This document shows, in pieces, positions 40,093-52,422 of a stretch of DNA of 64,000 nucleotides (its first letter is position 1; each line of letters opens with the position of its first letter). This DNA is from DASUBV01 sp035532295 (GTDB taxonomy: Bacteria; Actinomycetota; Actinomycetes; Streptosporangiales; Streptosporangiaceae). The stretch lies in the NCBI GenBank assembly GCA_035532295.1, contig DATKRH010000104.1:1-64000 (forward strand), read 5' to 3'. A program made the translations under genes and the position numbers. The notes beneath the pieces are model-generated. The model was given only the letters and a program-made list of their open reading frames with translations, was not told the origin of the DNA and did no database searches.

Positions 40093-41457
40093 GTGGCCCA
40101 AGCAGAGGCGCAGGGCAGTCGAATGCAGGCCGGTGCCCGGAACGGGCGGATCGCGGCGGTGGCCGGCTCGGTGACGGCGCTGGTCATCGCGAGCCTGGCG
40201 GGCAGTTCGCTGGGCTTCCTCAACAAGGCGGCCTGCCGGGCCGGGGCCTGGAACATTGGCGTCGAGCAGTATCAGGCGCACTGCTACACCGACATCTACC
40301 CGCTGTATTTCGGCGAAGGGCTATGGCACGGCCAGGTCCCCTACCTGAACCACCAGGTGGAGTACCCGGTGCTCATCGGGGGGGCGATGCAGGCCGTCGC
40401 GTGGCTGGTCAGGCCGATCACCAGCCCGTGGATCCGGGGGCGCGAGTTCTTTGACGGCACGGCCATCCTGCTGACCCTCTGCGCGGTCGCCGGCGTGCTG
40501 GCCACGGCCTACCTGGCCGGGCGCTCCCGGCGGTGGACGGCCCTGCTCGTCGCGCTGTCGCCCGGCCTGGTCCTGGCGTCCTTCATTAACTGGGACATGA
40601 TCGCGATGGCCCTGACCGCGCTGGCCATGGCCTGCTGGGCGGCCAGGCGCGGGGTGCTCGCGGGAGTGCTGTTCGGCCTGGCGATCGCGACCAAGTTCTA
40701 CCCGATCGTGCTGCTCGGCGCGCTATTCCTGCTCTGTCTGCGGGCCGGACGGCTGCGATCGTTCTGGGTGACCGCCGGCTCCGCCGCGGCGGCCTGGCTG
40801 GTGGTGAACGTGCCGGTCGCGGTGGCGAACTTCGCGGGCTGGTCGAAGTTCTACCGGCTGAACTCGACCAGAGGCGCGGACTGGGGCTCTATCTGGTATT
40901 TCTTCGAGGTCGAGCACTGGCCGGTGCTGGGCAGCCTAGGGCTGGGCACTCTGAACCTGGTCAGCCTGCTGCTGTTCGTGATCGCCTGCGCCCTCATCGC
41001 GGTGCTGACGCTGGCGGCCCCGCGCCGACCGCGGGTCCCCCAGGTGTTCTTCCTGGTCCTGGCCGCGTTCCTGCTCGTCAACAAGGTCTGGTCGCCGCAG
41101 TACGTGATCTGGCTCGTTCCGCTAGCGGTGCTGGCCCGGCCCCGGCTGTGGTCCTATCTCCTGTGGCAGGCCGCCGAGGTCGGCTACTTCTTCGCGATCT
41201 GGGCCTACCTCATCACCGTGGCCGCCCCCCAGTCCCCCGGCGGGATCAGCGCCGCCCTGTACTTCGCCTCGGTGCTGGCCCGGTTCGCCACCGTCGCGCT
41301 GCTGTGCGGGCTCGTCGCGGCCGACATCTTGCGACCCGGCTCCGATGTGGTGCGGGCGGCCGGCGAAGACGATCCGGCCGGCGGCGTCCTGTCCGGCGCG
41401 CCCGACTCCTTCGTGCTGCGCCGCACGCTGGTCCCGGTCGCCGCGCCCGCTCACTGA
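40093..41457 (+). CDS. GT87/DUF2029-type integral membrane glycosyltransferase
   Basis: About 454 aa with at least nine hydrophobic helices. The first extracytoplasmic loop has CYTDIYPLYFGEGLWHGQVPYLNHQVEYPVLIG, with the acidic residues and EYP motif of polyprenol-phosphate-sugar-dependent GT-C enzymes of the DUF2029/GT87 class. LFGLAIATKFYPIVLLGAL and VNKVWSPQYVIWLVPL are further family motifs. It probably transfers mannose or another hexose from polyprenyl-phosphate sugar outside the membrane. Start GTG 40093 has GGAG seven bases ahead; ATG 40123 is an alternative. A 20-bp direct repeat covers the stop codon region. Confidence 0.85.
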   Translation: MAQAEAQGSRMQAGARNGRIAAVAGSVTALVIASLAGSSLGFLNKAACRAGAWNIGVEQYQAHCYTDIYPLYFGEGLWHGQVPYLNHQVEYPVLIGGAMQAVAWLVRPITSPWIRGREFFDGTAILLTLCAVAGVLATAYLAGRSRRWTALLVALSPGLVLASFINWDMIAMALTALAMACWAARRGVLAGVLFGLAIATKFYPIVLLGALFLLCLRAGRLRSFWVTAGSAAAAWLVVNVPVAVANFAGWSKFYRLNSTRGADWGSIWYFFEVEHWPVLGSLGLGTLNLVSLLLFVIACALIAVLTLAAPRRPRVPQVFFLVLAAFLLVNKVWSPQYVIWLVPLAVLARPRLWSYLLWQAAEVGYFFAIWAYLITVAAPQSPGGISAALYFASVLARFATVALLCGLVAADILRPGSDVVRAAGEDDPAGGVLSGAPDSFVLRRTLVPVAAPAH

Positions 41458-41493
41458 GCGGGCCTTCCGCTCCCTGAGCGGGCCTTCCGCCGC
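41454..41493. repeat. 20-bp direct repeat at the GT87-like gene end
   Basis: CTGAGCGGGCCTTCCGCTCC is repeated with two changes; the first copy contains the stop codon. CCGCCT and AGGCGG following it can form a very tight hairpin (41490-41502), a weak terminator candidate. Confidence 0.7.
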
Positions 41494-41574
41494 CTCAGGC
41501 GGGCTATCGCGGATCAGGATCGCAGCCGGGCCGCATCGTGGAATATCTCGTCACCGGGCCCCGTTGACCCGGAA

Positions 41575-41595
41575 GTTGAGCCTTCTCGACTCAAG
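41575..41595. promoter_or_regulatory. HAIR element 1 (HspR binding site)
   Basis: GTTGAG, 9 bp, CTCAAG matches the HspR inverted repeat CTTGAGT-N7-ACTCAAG in arms and spacing. HspR, encoded in this operon, is the known ligand of such sites in actinomycetes. Confidence 0.9.
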
Positions 41596-41598
41596 TCG

Positions 41599-41626
41599 TT
41601 TGCCAGGGGCAGTGCAACCTGGCAAA
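41599..41626. promoter_or_regulatory. Additional perfect 9-bp inverted repeat between the HAIR boxes
   Basis: TTTGCCAGG (41599-41607) and CCTGGCAAA (41618-41626) are exact reverse complements separated by 10 bp. They fill almost all the space between the two HAIR elements. This is not a HAIR sequence. It could bind a second regulator, or form a hairpin if transcribed. Confidence 0.7.
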
Positions 41627-41647
41627 CTTGAGCCCGATAGGCTCAAC
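41627..41647. promoter_or_regulatory. HAIR element 2 with embedded -10-like TAGGCT
   Basis: CTTGAG, 9 bp, CTCAAC: second HspR site, centre 52 bp (about five helical turns) from the first. A -10-like TAGGCT (41638-41643) lies inside it, so HspR binding would block RNA polymerase. The leader to dnaK would be about 73 nt. Confidence 0.85.
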
Positions 41648-41722
41648 CTTAGACAGCGCTCCGGCGACGGGGCAAGACACCAGGGTTCACTGCCCGGAAC
41701 GAACAGACCAAGGACTGATCTC

Positions 41723-43581
<1,859 letters not shown>

Positions 43582-43582
<1 letters not shown>

Positions 43583-44412
43583 TGAAGCCTTCTAACGAGG
43601 AAAACCAGGGCCCGGTGATCCGGGACCGCAGGCGTATCGACCCGCAGACCGGTCAGGTACGGGACGCGCCGGGCCAGGTCAGGCCGGGCAAGCATTCCGC
43701 CTCCAAGCCCGGCCGCCCGAGCGGCCCGAGTGGCCAGGACCCAGCCGCGCCGGGGCTTCCTGGCGCGGCCGGGCAGGCCGGCCCGGTGCCGCCTGGTCCA
43801 GTGCCGCCCAGCGCGGGTGAGGCCAGCGCGGGTGAGGCCAGCGCGGGTGAGGCCAGCGCGGGTGAGGCCAGCACGGGTGAGGCCAGCACGGGTGAGGCCA
43901 GCACCGACACCGCGGCCAGGCTGGCCGAGCGGACCGCTGACCTGCAGCGGCTGCAGGCCGAGTACGCCAACTACCGCAAGCGCGTGGAGCGAGACCGGAT
44001 GGCCGTCCGGGAGCAGGCACTGGCGAACGTCCTCAGTGAGCTGCTGCCGGTGCTCGATGACATCGGGCGGGCCAGGGAGCACGGCGAACTGACCGGCGGC
44101 TTCAAGTCGGTGGCCGAGTCGCTGGAGGCCAGTGCGGCCAAGCTGGGCCTGACGGCTTACGGCGAGGCCGGCGATCCGTTCGACCCGACGCTGCACGAAG
44201 CACTGATGCATTCCTACTCCGCTGAGGTCACCGAGCCGACCTGCGTGCAGATCCTGCAGCCCGGCTACAAGGTCGGCGACCGGATTGTCCGGCCGGCGCG
44301 GGTGGCCGTGGCAGAGCCAGCAGAAGGCGGCGACGCCACCGAGGATGACGGGCAGGCCGACGGCGAGGACGCCGAGGGTGCTGCCCCCGCCCGCGGCACC
44401 GCCGACCGCTGA
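43582..44412 (+). CDS. grpE: Nucleotide exchange factor GrpE
   Basis: Promotes ADP release from DnaK. The 276-aa product has a long disordered N-terminus (to about 115) and then the GrpE coiled coil RTADLQRLQAEYANYRKRVERDRMAVREQALANVLSELLPVLDDIGRAREHG. The beta-domain is FDPTLHEALMHSYSAEVTEPTCVQILQPGYKVGDRIVRPARVAVAE. It starts at ATG 43582, sharing one base with the dnaK stop. The N-terminal region contains six 15-bp units giving SAGEA/STGEA repeats, which make the protein longer than the usual 200-230 aa. Confidence 0.96.
43810..43899. repeat. 15-bp tandem array (6 units) in grpE
   Basis: Four identical units AGCGCGGGTGAGGCC and two AGCACGGGTGAGGCC encode SAGEA and STGEA repeats in the disordered N-terminus. 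Confidence 0.95.
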
Positions 44413-44435
44413 CTAACCCGCCAAAGAGAGGCCCG

Positions 44436-45605
44436 TTGAGCACCAAGGACTTCCTTGAGAAGGACTACTACAAGACCCTTGGCGTGGCCAAGGGTGCGTC
44501 CGCGGACGAGATCAAGAAGTCGTACCGCAAGCTCGCTCGCAAGTACCACCCGGACGCGAACAAGGGCGACTCGAAGTCCGAGGAGCGCTTCAAGGAGATC
44601 TCCGAGGCCTACAACGTCCTGTCCGACGAGAAGCGGCGCAAGGAGTACGACGAGGCGCGCTCGCTGTTCGGCGCCGGCGGAGTCAGGATGCCTGGCTCCA
44701 CCGGCCCGGCCGGCGGTGGCGGCGGCTACGGCTTCGACCTGGGCGACCTGTTCGGGGGCAATGCCGGGAGCGCCGGCGGTCGGCTCGGCGACCTGCTCGG
44801 CGGAGTCTTTGGCGGCGGCGGCCGCTCCACCACGCAGGCCAGGCCGCGGCGCGGCGCTGACGTCGAGACGGAGGCGTCGCTGACGTTCGGCGATGCCATC
44901 GACGGCGCCACCGTCTCGCTGCGGCTGGCCGGCGAGGGCCCGTGCAAGGAGTGCGCGGGCACCGGGGCCAGGGCAGGCACCGTCCCGCGGGTCTGCCCGA
45001 CCTGCGAGGGCACCGGGCAGGGCAGCCGCAACCTGGGCAGTTTCGCGTTCTCCGAGCCCTGCAAGACCTGCCGGGGCCGGGGCCTGGTCGTAGACGACCC
45101 ATGCCCGGCCTGCTCGGGCAGCGGACGGGCGATGAGCACGCGCACTATCCAGGCGCGCATCCCGGCCGGGGTCGGCGATGGCCAGCGGATCAAGCTCAAG
45201 GGTAAGGGTGCGCCCGGTGAGCGCGGCGGGCCGCCCGGCGACTTGTACGTGCGCGTGCACGTCGCCTCCCACCCGGTGTTCGGCCGGTCGGGACACAACC
45301 TGACGGTGACGGTCCCGGTGACCTTCCCGGAGGCGACGCTGGGCGCGGAAATCAAGGTTCCGTCCCACCGCGGGATGCCGGTCAGCGTCCGGATTCCGGC
45401 CGGGACGCCGAGCGGCCGCACCTTCCGGGTACGGGGCAAGGGCGTCCGGCGGCCGGACGGCACGGTCGGCGACCTGCTGGTCACCGTCAACGTGCAGGTG
45501 CCGCGCGACCTTGGCGACAAGGCCAGGGATGCCCTGGAGACCTTCCGCGACGCTACGGCCGGGCCGGACCCGCGCGACGAAGTGCTACGCAAGGCCAAGG
45601 ACTGA
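44436..45605 (+). CDS. dnaJ: Co-chaperone DnaJ (type I, DnaJ1)
   Basis: Hsp40 that stimulates DnaK ATPase and presents clients. The J domain begins DYYKTLGVAKGASADEIKKSYRKLARKYHPDANKG, with HPD. A Gly-rich segment (GGGYGFDLGDLFGG) is followed by all four zinc repeats CKECAGTG, CPTCEGTG, CKTCRGRG, CPACSGSG and then the client-binding C-terminal domains. 389 aa. Starts at TTG 44436 behind AAAGAGAGG; no ATG or GTG fits better. 23 bp after grpE. Confidence 0.97.
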   Translation: MSTKDFLEKDYYKTLGVAKGASADEIKKSYRKLARKYHPDANKGDSKSEERFKEISEAYNVLSDEKRRKEYDEARSLFGAGGVRMPGSTGPAGGGGGYGFDLGDLFGGNAGSAGGRLGDLLGGVFGGGGRSTTQARPRRGADVETEASLTFGDAIDGATVSLRLAGEGPCKECAGTGARAGTVPRVCPTCEGTGQGSRNLGSFAFSEPCKTCRGRGLVVDDPCPACSGSGRAMSTRTIQARIPAGVGDGQRIKLKGKGAPGERGGPPGDLYVRVHVASHPVFGRSGHNLTVTVPVTFPEATLGAEIKVPSHRGMPVSVRIPAGTPSGRTFRVRGKGVRRPDGTVGDLLVTVNVQVPRDLGDKARDALETFRDATAGPDPRDEVLRKAKD

Positions 45606-45630
45606 GCCCGGGCAGCTGAGGGGAGATGAC

Positions 45631-46068
45631 ATGACCAGCCAGTTCGAGCTGTCCGACGACACACCCGTCTACGTGATCTCGGTAGCAGCCCAGCTGTCTG
45701 GGCTGCACCCGCAGACGCTGCGCGCCTACGACCGGTTCGGCCTCGTCTCGCCGGGCCGGACGGGGGGCGGGGGGCGGCGGTACTCGCTGCGGGACATCCT
45801 GATCCTGCGCGAGGTACAGCGGCTCTCCCAGGAGGAGGGCGTCAACCTGTCCGGGATCAAGCGGATCCTCGAGCTCGAGAGCGCCGAGCACCGCAGCCGG
45901 CTGCTGCTGGCGGAGATGCACGCGGAGCTCAGCCAGCTCCGGACCGAACTGGAGTCGACGCGGGCGGTGGCGGCCCGGCTGGCCGGCCTGCTGCGCGACC
46001 GACGCGGGGGCGTCCTCGTCCCGGTGCGGGAACCGCGCCCGGCCACGACCACTGAGCAAACTAGCTGA
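45631..46068 (+). CDS. hspR: Heat-shock repressor HspR (MerR family)
   Basis: 145 aa. N-terminal MerR-type HTH with YVISVAAQLSGLHPQTLRAYDRFGLVSPGRTGGGGRRYSLRDILILREVQRLSQEEGVNLSGIKRIL, followed by a coiled coil (about 75-120). HspR binds HAIR sites together with DnaK as co-repressor, which closes a feedback loop on this operon; two HAIR sites are present upstream of dnaK. Start ATG 45631 with GAGGGGAGATGAC in front. It lacks the aromatic/Cys C-terminal extras of other MerR members. Confidence 0.96.
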   Translation: MTSQFELSDDTPVYVISVAAQLSGLHPQTLRAYDRFGLVSPGRTGGGGRRYSLRDILILREVQRLSQEEGVNLSGIKRILELESAEHRSRLLLAEMHAELSQLRTELESTRAVAARLAGLLRDRRGGVLVPVREPRPATTTEQTS

Positions 46069-46086
46069 CCTGAAAGAGAAATTACC

Positions 46087-48762
<2,676 letters not shown>

Positions 48763-48777
48763 CCAGGGCCAGGCCGA

Positions 48778-49380
48778 CTAGGTCTCGTCGAGCATCTCGT
48801 CGTAGCGGTCCTCTGGGAGGCCGAGGTCATTACGGATCCGGTACCGCAGACTCAGCAGCAGGCGCAGCTCTTCTCCATCGTCGCTGCCCTGCCGCTGGGG
48901 CGGTATCGCCGCGCGCGACTTGCCGGCGGTCGCCGCGGCTCGGCGCAGGCATAGCTCCACGCCCGTCGTGGCCCAGTCAAGGGCACCCTCGAGGTCGCTT
49001 CGATCGACGAGAAGCTCGGCGACCAGATCGCAAACCCGGGGGTCTGTCGGTCCCTCGGCCTTCAGCCGGCTAATCAGCTCCTGCGCCTCGGCATGCCTGG
49101 CGAGCTGGAACAGGGCACGGGCCAGTGGCACCCTGGGGTCTACGAAGACCGGCCCTCCGTCAGCCATCGCCCGGCGGAACCCGCCGGCCGCGGACGTGGG
49201 ATCGTCGGCCATCAGGTACTGCTCGCCCGCCCGCAGGAACGCCTCGGCACGCGCCATCCCGGCTGTCTCTGTGGCGGTCGCGGCGAGCCGGCTCATCAGC
49301 TCCGCCGCCCGGGCATGGTTGCCACTACGCACCGCATCGAACTCGATGGCGTCAAACTCTTCACGGCTCAGCACGGCCAC
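48778..49380 (-). CDS. TPR-like conserved actinobacterial protein
   Basis: 200 aa, nearly all alpha-helical. Degenerate tetratricopeptide repeats are recognisable from alternating small/aromatic helices: HARAAELMSRLAATATE, ARAEAFLRAGEQYLMADDPTSAAGGFRRAM, PLARALFQLARHAEAQELISRL and DLVAELLVDRSDLEGALDWATTGVEL. The C-terminus (SLRYRIRNDLGLPEDRYDEML) looks conserved. No catalytic residues are recognised; a protein-interaction role is likely. Isolated on its strand between clpB and the NYN gene. Confidence 0.75.
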   Translation of the reverse strand: MAVLSREEFDAIEFDAVRSGNHARAAELMSRLAATATETAGMARAEAFLRAGEQYLMADDPTSAAGGFRRAMADGGPVFVDPRVPLARALFQLARHAEAQELISRLKAEGPTDPRVCDLVAELLVDRSDLEGALDWATTGVELCLRRAAATAGKSRAAIPPQRQGSDDGEELRLLLSLRYRIRNDLGLPEDRYDEMLDET

Positions 49381-49442
49381 GTCTCGTACGGTACCCAGCC
49401 GCGGTTCGTATTCAACGCAAATGACTGGGGAGTAATGGCATC

Positions 49443-49538
49443 GTGACCGGACATCGGGACCAGGAGAACCAGCGCGGTCGCGGTAACGGCGCTGCCCGCG
49501 GTAACGGCGCTGCCCGCGGTTACGACCGCCACGGCTAG
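49443..49538 (+). CDS. Very small RG-rich ORF (31 codons), speculative
   Basis: GTG 49443 follows GGGGAGTAATGGCATC and opens a 31-aa frame ending at TAG 49536-49538. The peptide is Arg/Gly/Asn-rich with the hexapeptide RGNGAA twice (from an 18-bp repeat) and ends YDRHG. It lies divergently from the TPR-like gene and its stop overlaps the opposite-strand NYN stop. It may be a real RNA-binding-like micropeptide, or a by-product of the repeat. No homologue is recognised. Confidence 0.2.
   Translation: MTGHRDQENQRGRGNGAARGNGAARGYDRHG
49479..49514. repeat. 18-bp duplication
   Basis: CGCGGTAACGGCGCTGCC occurs twice in tandem, then a partial third copy. Confidence 0.85.
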
Positions 49539-51544
49539 CGCCGGGACCGCTCTAGCGCATCCCAGAACCCGCGCCTGAGCGCGTGCCGGACCTCGTCGTG
49601 CAGGAGCGAGTCGATGGGCAGCGCCGAGCCCTGCAGCAGCCTGGCCTCCAGGTCCGAGGGCATCCGCGGCTTGCGGGCCAGAACGGCCTCCAGCCAGAGG
49701 GCCGGCGCGTCCCTGGCCACCGCCTCGCCGAAGCCGAAGCCCTCGGCGTGGGCCGCCTGGACCGCATCGGCCAGGGAGATCGAGATCGGCTGCGACATCT
49801 GCGACTGCGGCAGGGGCTGGGGCTGGGGCTGGACCGCTCCGGGGGCCTGCGGGCCACCATAGGGGCCGGGCCCTTGCGGCGGGTACGACTGCGCCTGCGG
49901 CGGGACTAGCGGCCCATAGTTACCGGGATACGGCGCTTGCTGCTGGGGCTGCGGCGGCTGCTGGGGCTGTCCGTAGGGCCCCGACAGCGGGGGCTGGTAC
50001 TGCTGCCCAGGCCCGGCGGGAAGCTGGCGCTGCTGCGGAATGGCGGGCCGCTGGCTGTCGGTCGGCGCTCCGTTCTGCTGCTGGCCGCCCTGACCGTGCT
50101 GCGGCAGACCACCACCACGCGGAGGCTCACCAGCGGCCGGGCCCTGGGATGAGTGGGAGTGCGGGGAGAACCCGTTCGGGGATAGGCCGTTCTGGGACAG
50201 GCCGTTCTGCGGCAGGCCGTTCTGCGGCAGGCCGTTCTGGGACAGGCCGTTCTGCGGCAGGCCGTTCTGGGACAGGCCGTTCTGGGACAGGCCGTTCTGC
50301 GGCAGGCCGTTCTGCGGCAGGCCGTTCTGCGGCAGGCCGTTCTGCGACAGGCCGTTCTGGCCGTGCGAGGGCAGGGCGCCGCGGATCGGTTCTGGCATCT
50401 GGTACTGCGGGTGGGCCGGCATCCTGGTCTGCTGATCATCGGCTCGTGACTGGCCGGGGGGCGGGCCCTGACGGCCGGAGTCCCCGGTTTCCGGGCCGGC
50501 CAGGACTCCCCGGCCGAGGTCCTGGCCTGGCTGCCCCGGCCGCTGGTTCTGCGCGGCATTGGGGTCCTGGCCGCCGGTGCCGCCAGCGCCCGTGGTCGGC
50601 AGGCCCGTGTTCGGCAGGCCCGTGTTCGGCAGGCCCGCGTTGTCGGCGCCTGGATTGGTCCCGTGCGGGCTGGCGCCGCCCTGGCCGAGGATCCCGGGAC
50701 CGGCGTTACCGGAGGAACTGCCACTGGCCAGGCCGGGGCTGACGGAACCCAGGTTCGCGGAACCTGAGTTCGCAGCGCCGGAACCGACCGCATTGGCAGT
50801 GGAAGCACCGAGACCCGCGCCGCCGATCGGCAGAGCTGTGCGCGGATACTCCGGAGCCACGGGCGCCGGGTACAGCGAACCCAGGCCGCCCAGCCCGCGT
50901 GCTCCCGCGGGCTGCTGAACGGGCTGGCCGCCGGCGCCGCTGACCGTTTCCCGGTCCCTTCCGTAGCCGCCCGCCGGGGACCCATCGTCATGCGTGGACG
51001 GCTCCGCGCCGGGGATCAGGTCGACGTACGGACGCAGGTGACCCGCGGCGATCTCGATGATGTCATCGCACTCTTGGCGGAGCGCCCGGCCGATGGTCCA
51101 GTCGCCGTCGGTCGCGATGTGCACGAGGGCGACCCGGATTCCCTGATCCTGCACGTCAGAGATAACCTGGGCGAGATCCTCCTCAGCGCTCACGATGATC
51201 ACGTCGCTGACGGCCTTGTTCCTGGCCAGCGCCGAGAGGTCACGGCTGATCTCGGTCTCCACGCCTTCCCGGCGGCCGGGCCGTACCTTGCCCAGCCGCA
51301 GCTTGAGACCGGGGATATCGGCCAGCGTGTCATGTTCGGCAGTTCGGCGGCTATCGACCGTCGCTTCGTACCAGTAACAGCGCAGCACTGGCAGGCCAGT
51401 ACGATCCCTGGACAACTCCGCCAGCAACTTGAGCAGGCCCGCGTAGTCCCAGGAGACCGAATCACGATGGCGTGTCCCGTGGACGGCGGCCGCGCCATCG
51501 GATAGCGCATAACCGGCATCCACGAACAGCGCGCAGCGATCCAC
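49535..51544 (-). CDS. NYN-domain (PIN-like ribonuclease fold) protein with long repeat linker
   Basis: 669 aa in three parts. Residues 1-180 form an NYN/PIN-like domain: ALFVDAGYAL with an Asp, a conserved YWYEA segment, EKVETEIS-like region GVETEISRDLSALA and VIIVSAEEDLAQVISDVQDQGIRVALVHI, where the usual SGDSDF is SAEEDL. Residues about 190-585 are a Gly/Pro/Gln/Asn-rich disordered linker containing twelve QNGL(S/P) pentapeptides. The C-terminal 85 residues are helical (SLADAVQAAHAEGFGFGEAVARDAPALWLEAVLARKPRMPSDLEARLLQGS), of no recognised family. NYN proteins are RNA nucleases; the degraded acidic motif makes activity uncertain. Confidence 0.85.
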   Translation of the reverse strand: MDRCALFVDAGYALSDGAAAVHGTRHRDSVSWDYAGLLKLLAELSRDRTGLPVLRCYWYEATVDSRRTAEHDTLADIPGLKLRLGKVRPGRREGVETEISRDLSALARNKAVSDVIIVSAEEDLAQVISDVQDQGIRVALVHIATDGDWTIGRALRQECDDIIEIAAGHLRPYVDLIPGAEPSTHDDGSPAGGYGRDRETVSGAGGQPVQQPAGARGLGGLGSLYPAPVAPEYPRTALPIGGAGLGASTANAVGSGAANSGSANLGSVSPGLASGSSSGNAGPGILGQGGASPHGTNPGADNAGLPNTGLPNTGLPTTGAGGTGGQDPNAAQNQRPGQPGQDLGRGVLAGPETGDSGRQGPPPGQSRADDQQTRMPAHPQYQMPEPIRGALPSHGQNGLSQNGLPQNGLPQNGLPQNGLSQNGLSQNGLPQNGLSQNGLPQNGLPQNGLSQNGLSPNGFSPHSHSSQGPAAGEPPRGGGLPQHGQGGQQQNGAPTDSQRPAIPQQRQLPAGPGQQYQPPLSGPYGQPQQPPQPQQQAPYPGNYGPLVPPQAQSYPPQGPGPYGGPQAPGAVQPQPQPLPQSQMSQPISISLADAVQAAHAEGFGFGEAVARDAPALWLEAVLARKPRMPSDLEARLLQGSALPIDSLLHDEVRHALRRGFWDALERSRR
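50185..50364. repeat. 15-bp tandem array (12 units) in NYN protein linker
   Basis: Twelve units beginning GGCCGTTCTG, each 15 bp, alternate between GGCCGTTCTGCGGCA and GGCCGTTCTGGGACA. They encode twelve QNGLP/QNGLS pentapeptides on the minus strand. Degenerate copies continue on both sides. No spacers are present, so it is not CRISPR. Confidence 0.95.
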
Positions 51545-51712
51545 GCGACACCGTCCTTCCCTCGACGCGTGACGTTACCAGCGCATCGAGGTCGCCGGGG
51601 CAGATAGCGCAGATCGCGGTACTTACGCGCCAGGCGGGAATCTCCGCGCCGGGCCGGGCATTTCGGCCCGCCGGCGGCGGTGACGCGGCCGGATTCCGGA
51701 CCGCCGGACCGG

Positions 51713-51718
51713 TAAGCT
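51713..51718 (+). promoter_or_regulatory. -10-like hexamer before pyrE (leaderless candidate)
   Basis: TAAGCT, 8 nt before the GTG start at 51727. Confidence 0.5.
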
Positions 51719-51726
51719 CGGATGCT

Positions 51727-52293
51727 GTGTCCGATCGTGAGGAACTACTGAACGTGATCAAGGACCGGGCCGTGGTCCGCGGCCCGGTGACCCTGAGTTC
51801 CGGCCAGCGGGCCGACTGGTACGTGGACCTGCGGCGCGTCCTGCTCGACGGCAGTGCCGCGCCGCTCGCTGGCCGGGTGATGCTGGCCACCACCGCCGAC
51901 CTGTCCTTTGACGCCGTGGGCGGCCTGACGCTCGGCGCCGACCCGGTGGCGGCCGCGATGATGCATGCCGCCGCCGCGCAGGGCCGCAAGCTGGACGCCT
52001 TCGTCGTCAGGAAGGCCGAGAAGGCGCACGGGCTGCAGCGCAGGATCGAGGGGCCCGACGTCGCCGGCCGGCGCGTGCTGGCGGTCGAGGACACCTCGAC
52101 CACCGGCGGCTCGGTGCTGACGGCGGTGGACGCGCTGCTGGAGGCTGGGGCGGACGTGGTCGGGGTGGCCGTGCTCGTGGAGCGCGGAGCGCGGGAGCGC
52201 ATCACCGGCCGCGGACTGGAGTACCGGGCCGCCTTCGAACTGCCCGAGCTGGGGATGCCCGAGCTGGGGCTGCCCGAGCTGGAGCTGAGCTAG
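51727..52293 (+). CDS. pyrE: Orotate phosphoribosyltransferase
   Basis: Converts orotate and PRPP to OMP in pyrimidine synthesis. 188 aa. TLSSGQRADWYVDLRRVLLDG at the N-terminus, GGLTLGADPVAAAM, FVVRKAEKAHGLQRRIEG (catalytic loop) and the PRPP loop VLAVEDTSTTGGSVLTAVDAL. Start GTG 51727; a longer upstream frame is antisense to the NYN gene. The C-terminus ends in a short 15-bp repeat giving PELGMPELGLPELEL. No other pyr genes are near; it is followed by fba. Confidence 0.95.
   Translation: MSDREELLNVIKDRAVVRGPVTLSSGQRADWYVDLRRVLLDGSAAPLAGRVMLATTADLSFDAVGGLTLGADPVAAAMMHAAAAQGRKLDAFVVRKAEKAHGLQRRIEGPDVAGRRVLAVEDTSTTGGSVLTAVDALLEAGADVVGVAVLVERGARERITGRGLEYRAAFELPELGMPELGLPELELS
52246..52290. 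repeat. 15-bp tandem array (3 units) at the pyrE 3' end
   Basis: GAGCTGGGGATGCCC, GAGCTGGGGCTGCCC and GAGCTGGAGCTGAGC run into the stop codon and extend the protein by PELG-type repeats. Confidence 0.85.
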
Positions 52294-52422
52294 CGCCGAG
52301 CTAGCCGCCCGTTCGGCCAGCCAGTACCTGCGCGACACCAGGACCTGCACGACACCAGGACACCTGCCAGACAATGGATTCGGGATACTGAGCCCGGGAA
52401 TCCGACGAGAGGAAGCCGCGTC

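Noticed and set aside
50185..50364. Regular 15-bp repeats as a CRISPR array
   Set aside because: Units are directly adjacent with no spacers, are in frame in the NYN gene and encode QNGL pentapeptides.
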